NCBI GenBank assembly: GCA_000719695.1 | Contig: JOHN01000010.1 | Coordinates: forward strand, 1 to 64,000 | Reading direction: 5' to 3' | DNA length: 64,000 nucleotides | Origin: Streptomyces sp. NRRL F-6131 | GTDB taxonomy: Bacteria > Actinomycetota > Actinomycetes > Streptomycetales > Streptomycetaceae | Shown: piece by piece, positions 48,901 through 57,083 of the stretch | Position numbering within the stretch: position 1 is the stretch's first letter | Layout of the letters: the number at the start of each line of letters is the position of its first letter | Translations under genes and position numbers: made by a program | Notes under the pieces: generated by a model | Seen by the model: only the letters and a program-made list of their open reading frames with translations | Database searches by the model: none | What the model was told of the DNA's origin: nothing

Positions 48901-50388
48901 CTCGGCCTCGGCGGCGGCCTCGGCCCGGATCCGCTCGGCCTCGGTGGTCGCCCCGGCGCGGGTGGCCTCGGCGTCCCGGCCGGCCCGGTCGAGCATCTCC
49001 TCGGCGCTCTTGGCGGCCTTGGCCAGGTGGGCGGCGGCGTCGGCGGCACCGGCCGCCCGGCCGGCCTCCTCGGCCTCGCCGCGCAGCCGCTCGGCGGCGG
49101 CCTCGGCCTGCGCCCGCAGTTCGGCGACGTCCCGCTCGGCCCGCTCGCGCATCTCGGCGATCGCGGCCTCGGCCTCGGCGCGCAGCTGACCGGCCACCGA
49201 CTCGGCGGTGGCGCGCAGCCGCTCGCTCTCCTCGGCGGCGGCGGCCTTGGCGGCGTCCGCCTCGGCCTGCTTGGTGGCGGCGTCGACGCGGATCGCCTCG
49301 GCCTCCTTGGTGGCCTGCGCGACCATCCGGGCGACCTCGGCGCGGGCGGTCTGCGAGCGCTGCTCGCTGGCGGCCTCGCCGTCGGCGAACCGCCGCTCGG
49401 CGGCGGCCTCCGCGTCGGCCTGGAGCTGTTCGGCGGCGACCTCGGCCCGGGCCCGCAGCTCGGCGGCCTCCTGCCGGGCCCGCTCGGCCTCGGCGACGGC
49501 CTCGGCGCGCAGCCGTGCTATCTCCGCCTGGGCGTGGGCCAGCTGCTGCTCGGCGCGGGTCTGCTCGGCGGCGGCGGCCTCGGTGAGCCGGCCGATCTCC
49601 GCGCGGGCGGCGGCCAGCTCCTGCTCGGCGGCGGCGTGCGCGGCGGCGAGCTGCAGCTGGGCCTCGCCGCGGGCGGCGTCCACGTCGGCGGCGGCCTGGG
49701 CGCCGGCCTGCTGGGCCTGCTCGGAGGCGGCCCGCAGGAGCCGTTCGGCGTCGTTCTGGGCGCGGTGCAGCGCGGCCTCGGCGGCGGCCTGGGCCTCGCC
49801 GCGGGCGGCGTCCACGTCGGCGGCGGTCTGCGCGCGGGCCTGGTCGGCGAGGGCGGCGGCCTCGGCGCGGGCCGCGGCCATCAGCCGGTCGGCCTCGTTG
49901 CGGGCCTCCTGGAGCAGGCGCTGGGCCTCCTGCTCGGTGCCGGCCCGGGTCTGCTCGGCCCAGTTGACGTTCTCGTTGACGTGCTGCTCGGCGCTGCGCC
50001 GCAGTTCGGCGAGCTCGTCCTCCAGCTGGCGCCGGCGGGCGGCCAGGTCGGCCTCCAGCCGGGCGGTGCGCTCGGCGGCCTCGGCCATGATCCGCTGGGT
50101 CGCGGCCTGGGACTCGCGCAGCTGGCGCTCGGCGTCGGCGCGCAGCTGCTGGGCCTGCATCTCGGCCGTGCGGAGCATCTGCTCGGCCTGGCCCGAGACG
50201 GCGTCGAAGGCGCGCGGCTGGGCGAGCATGCGGCGGGATTCGTGCAGCTTGGCCCGGAGCACCTCCACCTGGTAGGCGAGGTCCTCGGCATGCTCGACTG
50301 ACTTGTCCCGCTCCTTCCGAGTCCGATCCATCTCGGCCTCGAACTGGGAGAGGTGATCGTCAACCTCGTAGCGGTCGTAGCCCCGCAC
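45991..50388 (-). CDS. scy: Tip-organising coiled-coil protein Scy
   Basis: A 1465-residue coiled-coil protein. Scy is the scaffold that with DivIVA and FilP marks hyphal tips and sets polarity in streptomycetes. The N-terminal DivIVA-like part (RYEVDDHLSQFEAEMDRTRK read in pieces) is followed by about 1,350 residues rich in Ala, Glu, Arg and Gln with repeated seven- and eleven-residue periodicity, and a Gly-Lys-Ser rich tail. It is over 100 residues longer than the S. coelicolor protein as recalled, consistent with repeat-number change. The GTG start at 50388 matches the family N-terminus MRGY. The extreme composition leaves the opposite strand open in two frames. Confidence 0.94.
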   Translation of the reverse strand: MRGYDRYEVDDHLSQFEAEMDRTRKERDKSVEHAEDLAYQVEVLRAKLHESRRMLAQPRAFDAVSGQAEQMLRTAEMQAQQLRADAERQLRESQAATQRIMAEAAERTARLEADLAARRRQLEDELAELRRSAEQHVNENVNWAEQTRAGTEQEAQRLLQEARNEADRLMAAARAEAAALADQARAQTAADVDAARGEAQAAAEAALHRAQNDAERLLRAASEQAQQAGAQAAADVDAARGEAQLQLAAAHAAAEQELAAARAEIGRLTEAAAAEQTRAEQQLAHAQAEIARLRAEAVAEAERARQEAAELRARAEVAAEQLQADAEAAAERRFADGEAASEQRSQTARAEVARMVAQATKEAEAIRVDAATKQAEADAAKAAAAEESERLRATAESVAGQLRAEAEAAIAEMRERAERDVAELRAQAEAAAERLRGEAEEAGRAAGAADAAAHLAKAAKSAEEMLDRAGRDAEATRAGATTEAERIRAEAAAEAERLREQAQAAVEAAQNAALDDAAAIRERIQEMQDEAARLRAEAEELRAQAAAEAERVRGEARRQAVVQIEESAKTAEELLTKAKSDADELRSGAAAEIERLREQAKEHAAETQGRAEQTLERARAEAAKITAAAEQQGQDALTAAKAAAAENRSAAERETAELRREAGEFDQRVRAAATAAAEALRADAQAEANAVRDAAVSAAERLRTETDTEVARSRAEAEAVAEALREESRREREEASAGLLREREETAELLAAAARTREQAEAAAAELTERTAAETAAVREAADAHAEQVRTEAETAATELTERTAAETARLRAEAEAAATELRERAAAELALAEEQAETVRAEAGRELSEARSTAATIRAEAGEELEQARRDGEELIAAARTEAAGLVEAAEEEAAEVRQSVAGLHETASQQIAELRATAERDAEELREQAEQAAARLRDTADRETTELRALADRETAELRDAVEHEVAELRALAEHETADLRARTTAETTALREQTELELTAEREAAEAEIARQRAEAQAWDEQLRAEAEDTLRAAQESSDRQRAEAAELASRTVAAGEERAAGTVAEAEEFAAALRAEAEEYALATRTLADDYDTATRGRADAYDAETREAAEQFDRSTREHAKSVLEKAFADAESLGEDARTTALATTAAAEEQADAMVAAARKEADRLVSAGEAGGQEAVEKGRSDADALLSEARRDATAIRERAEELRERTDAEVEALHERARKENAQAMKSAGERVDALVTAAQDQLTEAEEQAVATVAEAEDRAAALVAAAEDRANELTSEASAEASKVRLSAVRKAEGLLKEAETKLASSTDRAEALIVKAEAKLKSAQDEAEERLDSAAAEAEKRLRAADRTADEQIELAKAEAERLLAEARAEAQRVTDEGRRELDELVRRRKDINTEISRVQDVLSALEAFEAPSPVAQANGGSSTKKDGGAKAGAGIGSPRSGGNRSKNAPPD

Positions 50389-50752
50389 TCCGCGGTCCCA
50401 TCCATCTCCTGGTCGCGTCCTCGACCCGGCCGGCCCGCGCCCGTGGTCCGGGCACTGTTCCGACTGGTCCTTGCATCCGCGGACGTTCGGACGTCCCCCT
50501 GTTCACACCGGGGACGCCCGCCGCGTCGTCGGAGTCCTGGGCGCGGGAGCGCGGTCGATCCGCATTCCCCCGTCCGGGTGGACTCCTGGGCGAACTCTTG
50601 CCTTGTGGAGAATGGTGACAGATCCGTCTTGCGACTGTTCGGTCGTGCCCGCGTAATGGACTCCCCTGCGACGGGCCTCCCACCGGGGCGGACGGGCCTG
50701 TCTTCGGCCGTGCCCGTCGTCCCCGTCCCCCGGAGTCTTCGCGCACCTGGGC

Positions 50753-50758
50753 ATTGTA
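50753..50758 (-). promoter_or_regulatory. Possible -10 element of scy
   Basis: TACAAT on the minus strand, five of six positions as in the consensus, in an otherwise GC-rich stretch. No clear -35 partner. Confidence 0.35.
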
Positions 50759-50851
50759 GTGGGAGCGTCTTGCGGGGGAATGGTCGCGTGGGGGTTTTCC
50801 GGCCCGACGGGCGAGGTTACCGACGGGTCGGGGGCGCTGCGGGGCTCCGGA

Positions 50852-50885
50852 CGCCCGGGTACCGCCCCGTGGCGGCACCCGGGCG
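50852..50885 (-). terminator. Terminator of mce
   Basis: A 9-bp outer stem (50852-50860 with 50877-50885) and a 5-bp inner stem (50862-50866 with 50871-50875), six bases beyond the mce stop on the minus strand. Confidence 0.8.
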
Positions 50886-50890
50886 GAGGC

Positions 50891-51334
50891 TCAGTGCTCC
50901 TCGTGCGCGCCCGGCTCGGCGGAGGTGACGAGCTCGGTCAGCACCCCGCCGCAGTCCTTGGGGTGCAGGAAGGTGATCCGCGAGCCCATCGAGCCGATCC
51001 GCGGCTGCTCGTAGAGCACCCGGACGCCCTTGGCCCGGATGTCCTCGGAGTCGGCGTCGACGTCGGCGGTGCCGAAGGCGATGTGGTGGACGCCCTCGCC
51101 GTTCTTCTCCAGCCACTTGCCGACCGGGGAGTCCGGGCGGATCGGCTCCAGCAGCTGGAGGTAGGAGGCACCGCCGTCGCCGGTGTCGTTGATCTTGAGC
51201 ATGGCCTCCCGGACGCCCTGCTCCTCGTTGACCTCGCTGTGGAACACCTCGAAGCCGTAGGTGGAGCGGTAGAACTCGACCGTCTTGTCGAGGTCTCGGC
51301 AGGCGATGCCGATGTGGTCGATGCGGGTGAGCAC
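50891..51334 (-). CDS. mce: Methylmalonyl-CoA epimerase
   Basis: A 147-residue vicinal-oxygen-chelate metalloenzyme that interconverts (2R)- and (2S)-methylmalonyl-CoA, feeding polyketide and propionate metabolism. Metal ligands are the histidines in RIDHIGIAC and GVHHIAFG and the glutamate in GVLTELV. GTG 51334 is chosen because GGAGG lies six bases upstream and the domain starts there; the longer frame to 51373 lacks a signal. It diverges from the thiolase gene and belongs to the acyl-CoA group of this window together with meaB and icmA. Confidence 0.94.
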   Translation of the reverse strand: MLTRIDHIGIACRDLDKTVEFYRSTYGFEVFHSEVNEEQGVREAMLKINDTGDGGASYLQLLEPIRPDSPVGKWLEKNGEGVHHIAFGTADVDADSEDIRAKGVRVLYEQPRIGSMGSRITFLHPKDCGGVLTELVTSAEPGAHEEH

Positions 51335-51535
51335 GGTGGCCTCCGGTGAGGGGCGGGCGTGACGGGACGGCAACAGTGCAGCGCATGACGGTCGGCGGCG
51401 CCAGCGATCCCGGTGCGAGCCTGCTCACACGGAGCCCGGGAGGGTTCACCCGGATCGGGTCGGCACGGTGTTGACTGGAGGGTGCCAGTGCGCTCGATCA
51501 CACCATAGGTCCGGTGACGGGCGGGTAACAGGTCA

Positions 51536-51541
51536 GTACAT
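51536..51541 (+). promoter_or_regulatory. Possible -10 element of the thiolase gene
   Basis: TACATT about 48 bases before the ATG at 51589. No clear -35 partner. Confidence 0.35.
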
Positions 51542-51588
51542 TGAGCGGCATCCTCCACCCGGCCACGACGCGCAAAGGGGCTCGTCCC

Positions 51589-52782
51589 ATGACCAACACC
51601 ACCTCCGTGATCGTTGCCGGGGCACGGACCCCGATGGGCCGGCTGCTCGGCTCCCTCAAGGGGTTCTCCGGTGCGGAGCTCGGCGCCTTCGCGATCAAGG
51701 CGGCGCTGGAGCGGGCCGGCATCACCGGTGACCAGGTCCAGTACGTGATCATGGGCCAGGTGCTCCAGGCCGGCGCCGGCCAGATCCCGGCCCGCCAGGC
51801 CGCCGTCAAGGCCGGCATCCCGCTGAACGTCCCGGCGCTCACCATCAACAAGGTGTGCCTCTCCGGCCTGGACGCCATCGCGCTGGCCGACCAGCTGATC
51901 CGGGCCGGCGAGTTCGACGTCGTGGTGGCCGGCGGCCAGGAGTCGATGACCAACGCCCCGCACCTCCTGCCGAAGTCCCGCGAGGGCTACAAGTACGGCG
52001 CGATCGAGCTGCTCGACGCGATGGCCCACGACGGCCTGACCGACGCCTACGAGAACATCCCGATGGGCGAGTCCACCGAGAAGCACAACGCCCGGCTCGG
52101 CATCCCGCGCGAGGCCCAGGACGAGATCGCCGCCGCCTCGCACCAGCGCGCCGCCAAGGCGCAGGCCGACGGCGTCTTCGACGCCGAGATCGTCCCGGTG
52201 GAGATCCCGCAGCGCAAGGGCGAGCCGGTCGTCTTCAGCCAGGACGAGGGCATCCGCGCCGACACCACCGTCGAGGGTCTGGCCCGGCTGCGCCCGGCGT
52301 TCACCAAGGACGGCACCATCACCGCCGGCACCTCCTCGCAGATCTCGGACGGCGCCGCCGCCGTGGTCGTGATGAGCAAGGCCAAGGCCGAGGAGCTGGG
52401 CCTGAGCTGGATCGCCGAGATCGGCGCGCACGGCAACGTCGCGGGCCCGGACAACTCGCTGCAGTCGCAGCCGTCCAACGCGATCAAGCACGCGGTCGCC
52501 AAGGAGGGCATCGCCGTCGAGGACCTCGACCTGATCGAGATCAACGAGGCCTTCGCCGCCGTCGCCCACCAGTCGACCAAGGACCTCGGCGTCTCCCCGG
52601 AGATCGTCAACGTCAACGGTGGCGCGATCGCGCTCGGCCACCCGATCGGGATGTCCGGCGCCCGCGTGGTGCTGCACCTGGCGCTGGAGCTGCAGCGCCG
52701 CGGCGGCGGCGTCGGCGCGGCCGCGCTGTGCGGTGGCGGCGGCCAGGGCGACGCGCTGATCGTCCGGGTCCCCAAGGCCTGA
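51589..52782 (+). CDS. Acetyl-CoA C-acetyltransferase (thiolase)
   Basis: A 397-residue thiolase that condenses two acetyl-CoA to acetoacetyl-CoA or performs the reverse cleavage. The acylated cysteine is in [11 protein letters not shown] (near residue 89), the histidine in [19 protein letters not shown] and the second cysteine in [15 protein letters not shown] 51589 is preceded by AAAGGGG. meaB follows after 85 bp in the same direction and is probably co-transcribed. With the hydroxybutyryl-CoA dehydrogenase at 33941 it could make C4 thioesters that enter the isobutyryl-CoA mutase route. Confidence 0.95.
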   Translation: MTNTTSVIVAGARTPMGRLLGSLKGFSGAELGAFAIKAALERAGITGDQVQYVIMGQVLQAGAGQIPARQAAVKAGIPLNVPALTINKVCLSGLDAIALADQLIRAGEFDVVVAGGQESMTNAPHLLPKSREGYKYGAIELLDAMAHDGLTDAYENIPMGESTEKHNARLGIPREAQDEIAAASHQRAAKAQADGVFDAEIVPVEIPQRKGEPVVFSQDEGIRADTTVEGLARLRPAFTKDGTITAGTSSQISDGAAAVVVMSKAKAEELGLSWIAEIGAHGNVAGPDNSLQSQPSNAIKHAVAKEGIAVEDLDLIEINEAFAAVAHQSTKDLGVSPEIVNVNGGAIALGHPIGMSGARVVLHLALELQRRGGGVGAAALCGGGGQGDALIVRVPKA

Positions 52783-52867
52783 CGACACCGGCCCACCGAC
52801 CGACGTACACCGGGGCTGCGGATCGCCACAAGCGATCCGCAGCCCTTCGGCGCAAGGAGACCCACCC

Positions 52868-53824
52868 ATGATCGATGTGCCGACCCTGGTCGAGCAGGCC
52901 CGGCAGGGCCGTCCGCGGGCCGTCGCCCGCCTGATCTCGCTGGTCGAGAACGCCGCGCCGGAGCTGCGCGAGGTGATGGCCGCGCTGGCGCCGCACACCG
53001 GGAACGCCTACACCGTCGGGCTGACCGGCTCGCCGGGCGTGGGCAAGTCCACCTCCACCTCGGCGCTGGTCTCCGCCTACCGGCGGCTGGGCAAGCGGGT
53101 CGGCGTGCTGGCGGTCGACCCGTCCTCGCCGTTCTCCGGCGGGGCGCTGCTCGGCGACCGGGTCCGGATGCAGGACCACGCCACCGACCCCGAGGTGTTC
53201 ATCCGCTCGATGGCCACCCGCGGCCACCTGGGCGGCCTGTCCTGGTCCGCCCCGCAGGCGCTGCGGGTGCTGGACGCGGCCGGCTGCGACGTGATCCTGG
53301 TGGAGACGGTCGGCGTCGGCCAGTCCGAGGTGGAGATCGCCGCGCAGGCCGACACCACGGTGGTGCTGCTCGCCCCCGGGATGGGGGACGGCATCCAGGC
53401 CGCCAAGGCCGGGATCCTGGAGATCGGCGACCTGTTCGTGGTCAACAAGGCCGACCGGGACGGCGCCGACGCCACCGCCCGGGAGCTGAACCACATGCTG
53501 GGCCTCGGCGAGGCCCGCGAGGCGGGGGACTGGCGCCCGCCGATCGTGAAGACCGTCGCGGCCCGCGGCGAGGGCGTGGACGAGGTGGTCGAGGCGCTGG
53601 AGAAGCACCGCGCCTGGCTGGACGAGCACGGCGAGCTGGCCGTCCGGCGCCGCCGTCGGGCCGCCGACGAGATCGAGGCGATCGCGCTGGCCGCGCTGCG
53701 TGCCCGGATCGGCGACCTGCACGGCGACCGGCAGCTGGCCGCGCTGGCCGAGCGGGTGGTGGCCGGCGAACTGGACCCGTACGGCGCGGCCGACCGGCTG
53801 GTGGCCGGCCTGACCACGCTCTGA
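52868..53824 (+). CDS. meaB: B12-mutase chaperone GTPase MeaB (ArgK family)
   Basis: A 318-residue G3E-family GTPase that protects adenosylcobalamin-dependent acyl-CoA mutases from inactivation and controls cofactor loading. The motifs are Walker A GSPGVGKST, AVDPSSPFSGGALLGDR, the switch VETVGVGQSE and the base-recognition NKAD. The C-terminal helical arm (DEIEAIALAALRARIGDL) mediates dimerisation. Its likely clients are methylmalonyl-CoA or isobutyryl-CoA mutase such as the one at 63047. A very long hairpin ends the unit. Confidence 0.95.
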   Translation: MIDVPTLVEQARQGRPRAVARLISLVENAAPELREVMAALAPHTGNAYTVGLTGSPGVGKSTSTSALVSAYRRLGKRVGVLAVDPSSPFSGGALLGDRVRMQDHATDPEVFIRSMATRGHLGGLSWSAPQALRVLDAAGCDVILVETVGVGQSEVEIAAQADTTVVLLAPGMGDGIQAAKAGILEIGDLFVVNKADRDGADATARELNHMLGLGEAREAGDWRPPIVKTVAARGEGVDEVVEALEKHRAWLDEHGELAVRRRRRAADEIEAIALAALRARIGDLHGDRQLAALAERVVAGELDPYGAADRLVAGLTTL

Positions 53825-53837
53825 GACGGTCCCCGGT

Positions 53838-53890
53838 CCGACGACCGGAGGCCGGCACCCGTCCGCGGGGTGCCGGCCTCCGGTCGTCGG
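53838..53890. terminator. Perfect 23-bp hairpin, bidirectional terminator
   Basis: Stem 53838-53860 pairs without mismatch with 53868-53890 around a 7-nt loop, between the convergent ends of meaB and the MarR gene. Confidence 0.9.
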
Positions 53891-53900
53891 TCGCGGGTGC

Positions 53901-54425
53901 TCAGCCGCGCCCGCGCAGGCCCCGCAGGTGCTCGGCGACCGGGGCCAGCGCCTCGTACATCGCGTCGAGCTGCTCGGGCGTGAAGCGGTCGATGAAGTGC
54001 GCCCGGACGCTGCGCACGTGGCAGGGCGCGACCCGCTGCATGGTCGCCCAGCCCTGTTCGGTGAGGTGGGCGTAGAGGCCGCGGCGGTCGCCGGGACACT
54101 CCTGGCGCAGCACCAGGCCGGCGTTCTCCATGCGGGTGATCTGGTGCGAGAGCCGGCTCTTCGACTGGAGGGTCGCGGTGGCCAGGTCGGTCATCCGCAT
54201 CCGGCGCTCGGGCGCCTCGGAGAGCACGACCAGGATCTCGTAGTCGTTGATCGCCAGGTTGTGCGGCTGGAGTTCGCGACTGAGCTGGTACTCCAGCAGC
54301 TTGGCGACCTCCAGGTGGGCGCGCCACAACCGCTGCTCCCGGGCGGTCAGCCAGGGGGTCTCCTCCTCGGTCCCCCCGGGCTGCGGGGCCGAGACGTCTG
54401 CCGGGTCGATGGTGTGCGTGTCCAT
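53901..54425 (-). CDS. MarR-family transcriptional regulator
   Basis: A 174-residue winged-helix regulator with a 25-residue flexible N-terminus. The core has the dimerisation helix LWRAHLEVAKLLEYQLSRELQ, the domain LAINDYEILVVLSEA, the recognition helix SKSRLSHQITRMENAGLV and the wing RRGLYAHLT. MarR proteins usually repress their own gene and a neighbour until a small ligand binds. A palindrome lies 16-28 bp upstream of the start. The natural target besides itself is not evident. Confidence 0.93.
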   Translation of the reverse strand: MDTHTIDPADVSAPQPGGTEEETPWLTAREQRLWRAHLEVAKLLEYQLSRELQPHNLAINDYEILVVLSEAPERRMRMTDLATATLQSKSRLSHQITRMENAGLVLRQECPGDRRGLYAHLTEQGWATMQRVAPCHVRSVRAHFIDRFTPEQLDAMYEALAPVAEHLRGLRGRG

Positions 54426-54441
54426 GGTTCCACGATAGCGT

Positions 54442-54453
54442 ATTTAGTTAAAT
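54442..54453. promoter_or_regulatory. AT-rich palindrome upstream of marR
   Basis: ATTTAGTTAAAT has 5-bp arms and lies in a 30-bp AT-rich island that must include the promoter of the minus-strand MarR gene. It is a likely autoregulatory operator. Confidence 0.45.
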
Positions 54454-54503
54454 GTTGTACGACTTTACCGGCGTTCACGATCGGCGCCCGTCGCGATCCG
54501 GCC

Positions 54504-54532
54504 ACGGCGCCGCGCGCGGGGCGCGGCGCCGT
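54504..54532 (-). terminator. Terminator of the AIM24 operon
   Basis: A perfect 12-bp stem (54504-54515 with 54521-54532) around GCGGG, 27 bp beyond the stop of the last AIM24 gene on the minus strand. Confidence 0.75.
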
Positions 54533-54559
54533 ACCGGTCGACGGGTGCGGCGGCGCGGG

Positions 54560-55648
54560 TCAGAGCCCGAAGCGCCGTCCGAGGTCGCCCAGGTTACCGA
54601 GACCGGGCACGTTGACGTTCGGCAGCTGGCCGCCGTGGCCCTGGGCGTGCTGGGGCGGCACCCCGCCCATCGGCACCCCGGCCTCGGCGTGCACCTGGCC
54701 GACGGCCCGCTCGGCCATCAGCACCTCGGTCGACTGGAGCAGCACCTGGCCGGAGCCGATGAACTCGAACTGGTGCTCCTCGCCGGACGCCCCGCCCAGG
54801 CCGGTGAGCCGGCGCAGGCCGCCGATCACGCCGTGCATGTAGTCGTGGTCGTAGTGGTGGCACGGCGCCGGGCAGTCCGCCCAGCCCACCAGGGCCTGCG
54901 GGTCCACCCGGATCGGCGGCTCGACGAAGTGCACCGGCCCGTTCGAGGCGGCGACGAACTTGCCGCTGCCGATCAGGGTCAGGAAGCCCGGGATGATCGA
55001 CTGCTTGAGTCGCAGGGTGGGCTCGTAGGCCAGCAGGTTCCCCGAGCGGACCGTCAGGTTCCCCTCCTCCAGGTCGTAGGAGTTGAGGTCGAAGGCCCGG
55101 TCGGCCAGCAGCAGCTTGCCGCGGCCCTCGGCGACCACCCAGTCCGCCGCGTGCATCGGCGAGTTGAAGTGCTGTCCGAGCATCCGGTCGATCGCGCCGG
55201 CGCCGACGCCCTTGAAGGAGATGTCGCCGTAGTAGGCGACCATCTTGCCCTTCTGCAGGAAGTACGAGCCGTTGAGGTCCACCGAGAAGGCGTACGGGTT
55301 GACGTTGTCGTTGGACGGCAGGCTGTGCACGTCGTGCACCACCGGTCCGGTGCCGCCCTGCGCCTTGGGCAGCGGAGCCTGCGCGCCGCCGTACTGGTCC
55401 TGGGCGTACTGCTGCGGCGGCTGGGCCGGGTAGCCCTGCGGCGGGGGCGGCGGGTAACCCTGCTGCGGGTAGCCCTGCGGGGGCTGGCCCTGCGGCGGGT
55501 ACGGCTGCTGGCCCTGCTGGGGGTAGCCCTGCGGCGGGTAGCCGGGCGGCGGTGCGGCGGGGTAGCCGGGCTGGGTCGGCTGGCCGTACGGGGACTGGCC
55601 GTACGGGTCCTGGGGCTGCCCGTACGGGGGCTGCGGCGGGTAGGACAT
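54560..55648 (-). CDS. AIM24-family protein with Pro-Gln-Gly-Tyr N-terminal domain
   Basis: 362 residues. The first 100 are a low-complexity repeat of Tyr-Pro-Pro-Gln-Gly type (QPPYGQPQDPYGQSPYG). The rest is an AIM24 (TIGR00266-like) beta-helix domain, recognisable by GKLLLADRAFDLNSYDL and GKFVAASNGPVHFVEP. AIM24 is named after a mitochondrial protein; bacterial members have unknown function. A cluster CPAPCHHYDHDYMHG could bind metal. ATG 55648 shares one base with the stop of the preceding gene. It is the third gene of a three-paralogue operon. Confidence 0.85.
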   Translation of the reverse strand: MSYPPQPPYGQPQDPYGQSPYGQPTQPGYPAAPPPGYPPQGYPQQGQQPYPPQGQPPQGYPQQGYPPPPPQGYPAQPPQQYAQDQYGGAQAPLPKAQGGTGPVVHDVHSLPSNDNVNPYAFSVDLNGSYFLQKGKMVAYYGDISFKGVGAGAIDRMLGQHFNSPMHAADWVVAEGRGKLLLADRAFDLNSYDLEEGNLTVRSGNLLAYEPTLRLKQSIIPGFLTLIGSGKFVAASNGPVHFVEPPIRVDPQALVGWADCPAPCHHYDHDYMHGVIGGLRRLTGLGGASGEEHQFEFIGSGQVLLQSTEVLMAERAVGQVHAEAGVPMGGVPPQHAQGHGGQLPNVNVPGLGNLGDLGRRFGL

Positions 55649-56298
55649 CAGAGCTTCTCCTCGCTCGCCTGCACGTACACCGTGCCGTGCCCGGACAGCT
55701 CCAGCTGGAACGCCTCGCCGGAGCCGCGGCCGATCATGTCGCGCCACCCCAGCGCGGTGGACAGCTTGTTCTGGACCTGGCCGCGGTGCGCGACATAGGC
55801 CTGCGGGTCGACGTGCACCGGCTGGTTCGGGGTGATCGGCAGCTCGAAGACGCCGCCGTGCGCCATCACCGCGACCGCGCCGTGGCCGTCCAGCTTGGTG
55901 GTGAACAGGCCCTGGCCGGTCACCTGGCCGCGGACCATGCCCATCACGCCGCCCTGCGAGCCCAGGAACATGGTGGACTGCTGCAGGCTGCCCTCGAAGG
56001 CCAGCAGCCGGTCGGCCTCGACGTACAGGGTGTCGCCGGTCAGGTCGATCACGTGCACGTGGTGGCCGCCGTGGCCGAACATCACGCTGCCCTGACCCTC
56101 GACGGTCATCAGCGGGGTGTCCTCGTTGGCCACCCGGCGGCCGATCATCGACATGACGCCGCCCTGCCCGCCGGTGACGTTCGGCGTGAACTTCACCTCG
56201 CCGGTGTACGCGAGCATCGCGCCGCGCTGGCTGAACAGCCGCTGCCCCGGCACGACCCGGGCCTCGATCATCTTGTTGTTGATCTTCGTGAACGCCAT
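55648..56298 (-). CDS. AIM24-family protein
   Basis: A 216-residue AIM24 domain without extensions. Typical strands are VVPGQRLFSQRGAMLAYTGEV, GQGSVMFGHGGHHVHVI, GQGLFTTKLDGHGAVAVMAHGG and the final GHGTVYVQASEEKL. Gly and hydrophobic residues alternate as in a beta-helix. It is the middle gene of the operon and is joined at both ends by TGATG overlaps, so the three products are made together and probably assemble. Function unknown. Confidence 0.88.
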   Translation of the reverse strand: MAFTKINNKMIEARVVPGQRLFSQRGAMLAYTGEVKFTPNVTGGQGGVMSMIGRRVANEDTPLMTVEGQGSVMFGHGGHHVHVIDLTGDTLYVEADRLLAFEGSLQQSTMFLGSQGGVMGMVRGQVTGQGLFTTKLDGHGAVAVMAHGGVFELPITPNQPVHVDPQAYVAHRGQVQNKLSTALGWRDMIGRGSGEAFQLELSGHGTVYVQASEEKL

Positions 56299-56936
56299 CA
56301 GACGTCGCCCCCGACGGTGAGCTTCTCGGAGGGCTGCACGTAGACCAGTCCCTCGCCGGTGAACTCCACCTGGACGGCCTCGCCGCCGCCCTCGCCGATG
56401 AAGGTGGTCCAGCCGGCGCCGGACTTGATGGAGCGGTTGAGGTTGCCGGTGTGCGCCACGTACGCGCCGGGGTCGACCCGCAGCGGCATGCCCTGGGTGA
56501 CCCGCAGGATCATCGCCGGCCCCTTGGAGGTGACGGCGGCCCAGCCGTGGCCCTCGACCTTGGTGGTGAAGAGGCCGTTGCCGGAGGAGACGCCGTTCAG
56601 GCCGGTGAAGCTGGTCCCGGTCCTGAGCGTGCCCTCGGTGCAGAGCAGGTTGTCGGACTCGACGTAGAGCGTCTCGCCGTTCAGCCGCACCAGGTTGATC
56701 TCGGTCGCCCGGTCGGCGAAGTAGCAGGTGCCCTGTCCCTTCACCTCCATGACGGTCATCTGCTCGCCGGTGAGCCGACGCGTCACCATGCCGCGCAGGC
56801 CGTCGCCTCCGCCGCTGAGCTTCTTGAAGTTCATCTGGCCGGTGTACGCGACCATCGAACCGTTCTTGGCCTTCACGAGGTCGCCGGTCATGTCGACGGC
56901 GAGCGTCTTGGACCCCTGGAGTCGAAACTGTGCCAC
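56298..56936 (-). CDS. AIM24-family protein
   Basis: A 212-residue AIM24 domain and the first gene of the operon. It begins MAQFRLQGSKTLAVDMTGD and repeats the same strand pattern as the second gene (GQGTCYFADRATEINLV, GNGLFTTKVEGHGWAAV, FTGEGLVYVQPSEKL), so the two are old duplicates. No signal peptide or membrane helix. Function unknown. A DUF3817 gene diverges 200 bp upstream. Confidence 0.88.
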   Translation of the reverse strand: MAQFRLQGSKTLAVDMTGDLVKAKNGSMVAYTGQMNFKKLSGGGDGLRGMVTRRLTGEQMTVMEVKGQGTCYFADRATEINLVRLNGETLYVESDNLLCTEGTLRTGTSFTGLNGVSSGNGLFTTKVEGHGWAAVTSKGPAMILRVTQGMPLRVDPGAYVAHTGNLNRSIKSGAGWTTFIGEGGGEAVQVEFTGEGLVYVQPSEKLTVGGDV

Positions 56937-57067
56937 GGGCGCAATGTAGCGGTCGACGGGCCGGACGGGGGAGGGGGTGGCCGGGTTCTGGTACGCGTCT
57001 GCGACAAAGCGGGCGGTCGGACTCCGCTCGTCGCACCCCCGGGGGCGGGTCCGGACATGTGCTCGGT

Positions 57068-57073
57068 GATAAT
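57068..57073 (+). promoter_or_regulatory. Possible -10 element of the DUF3817 gene
   Basis: GATAAT lies about 65 bases before the GTG start and just upstream of the palindrome at 57084-57103. There is no evident -35 box. Confidence 0.4.
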
Positions 57074-57083
57074 GGACCGGATG

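Larger units (their letters stand above)
50389..50890. other. Upstream region of scy
   Basis: About 500 bp between scy and the mce terminator, both on the minus strand. No protein-like frame is seen. On the minus strand TACAAT at 50753-50758 is the best -10 candidate and would give a leader of about 360 nt; no convincing -35 box accompanies it. Confidence 0.45.

Noticed and set aside
46717..50301. A plus-strand frame of 1194 codons opposite scy
   Set aside because: It mirrors the codon pattern of scy; its Gly-Leu-rich translation is what the antisense of Ala/Glu/Arg codons gives. No start signal or domain.
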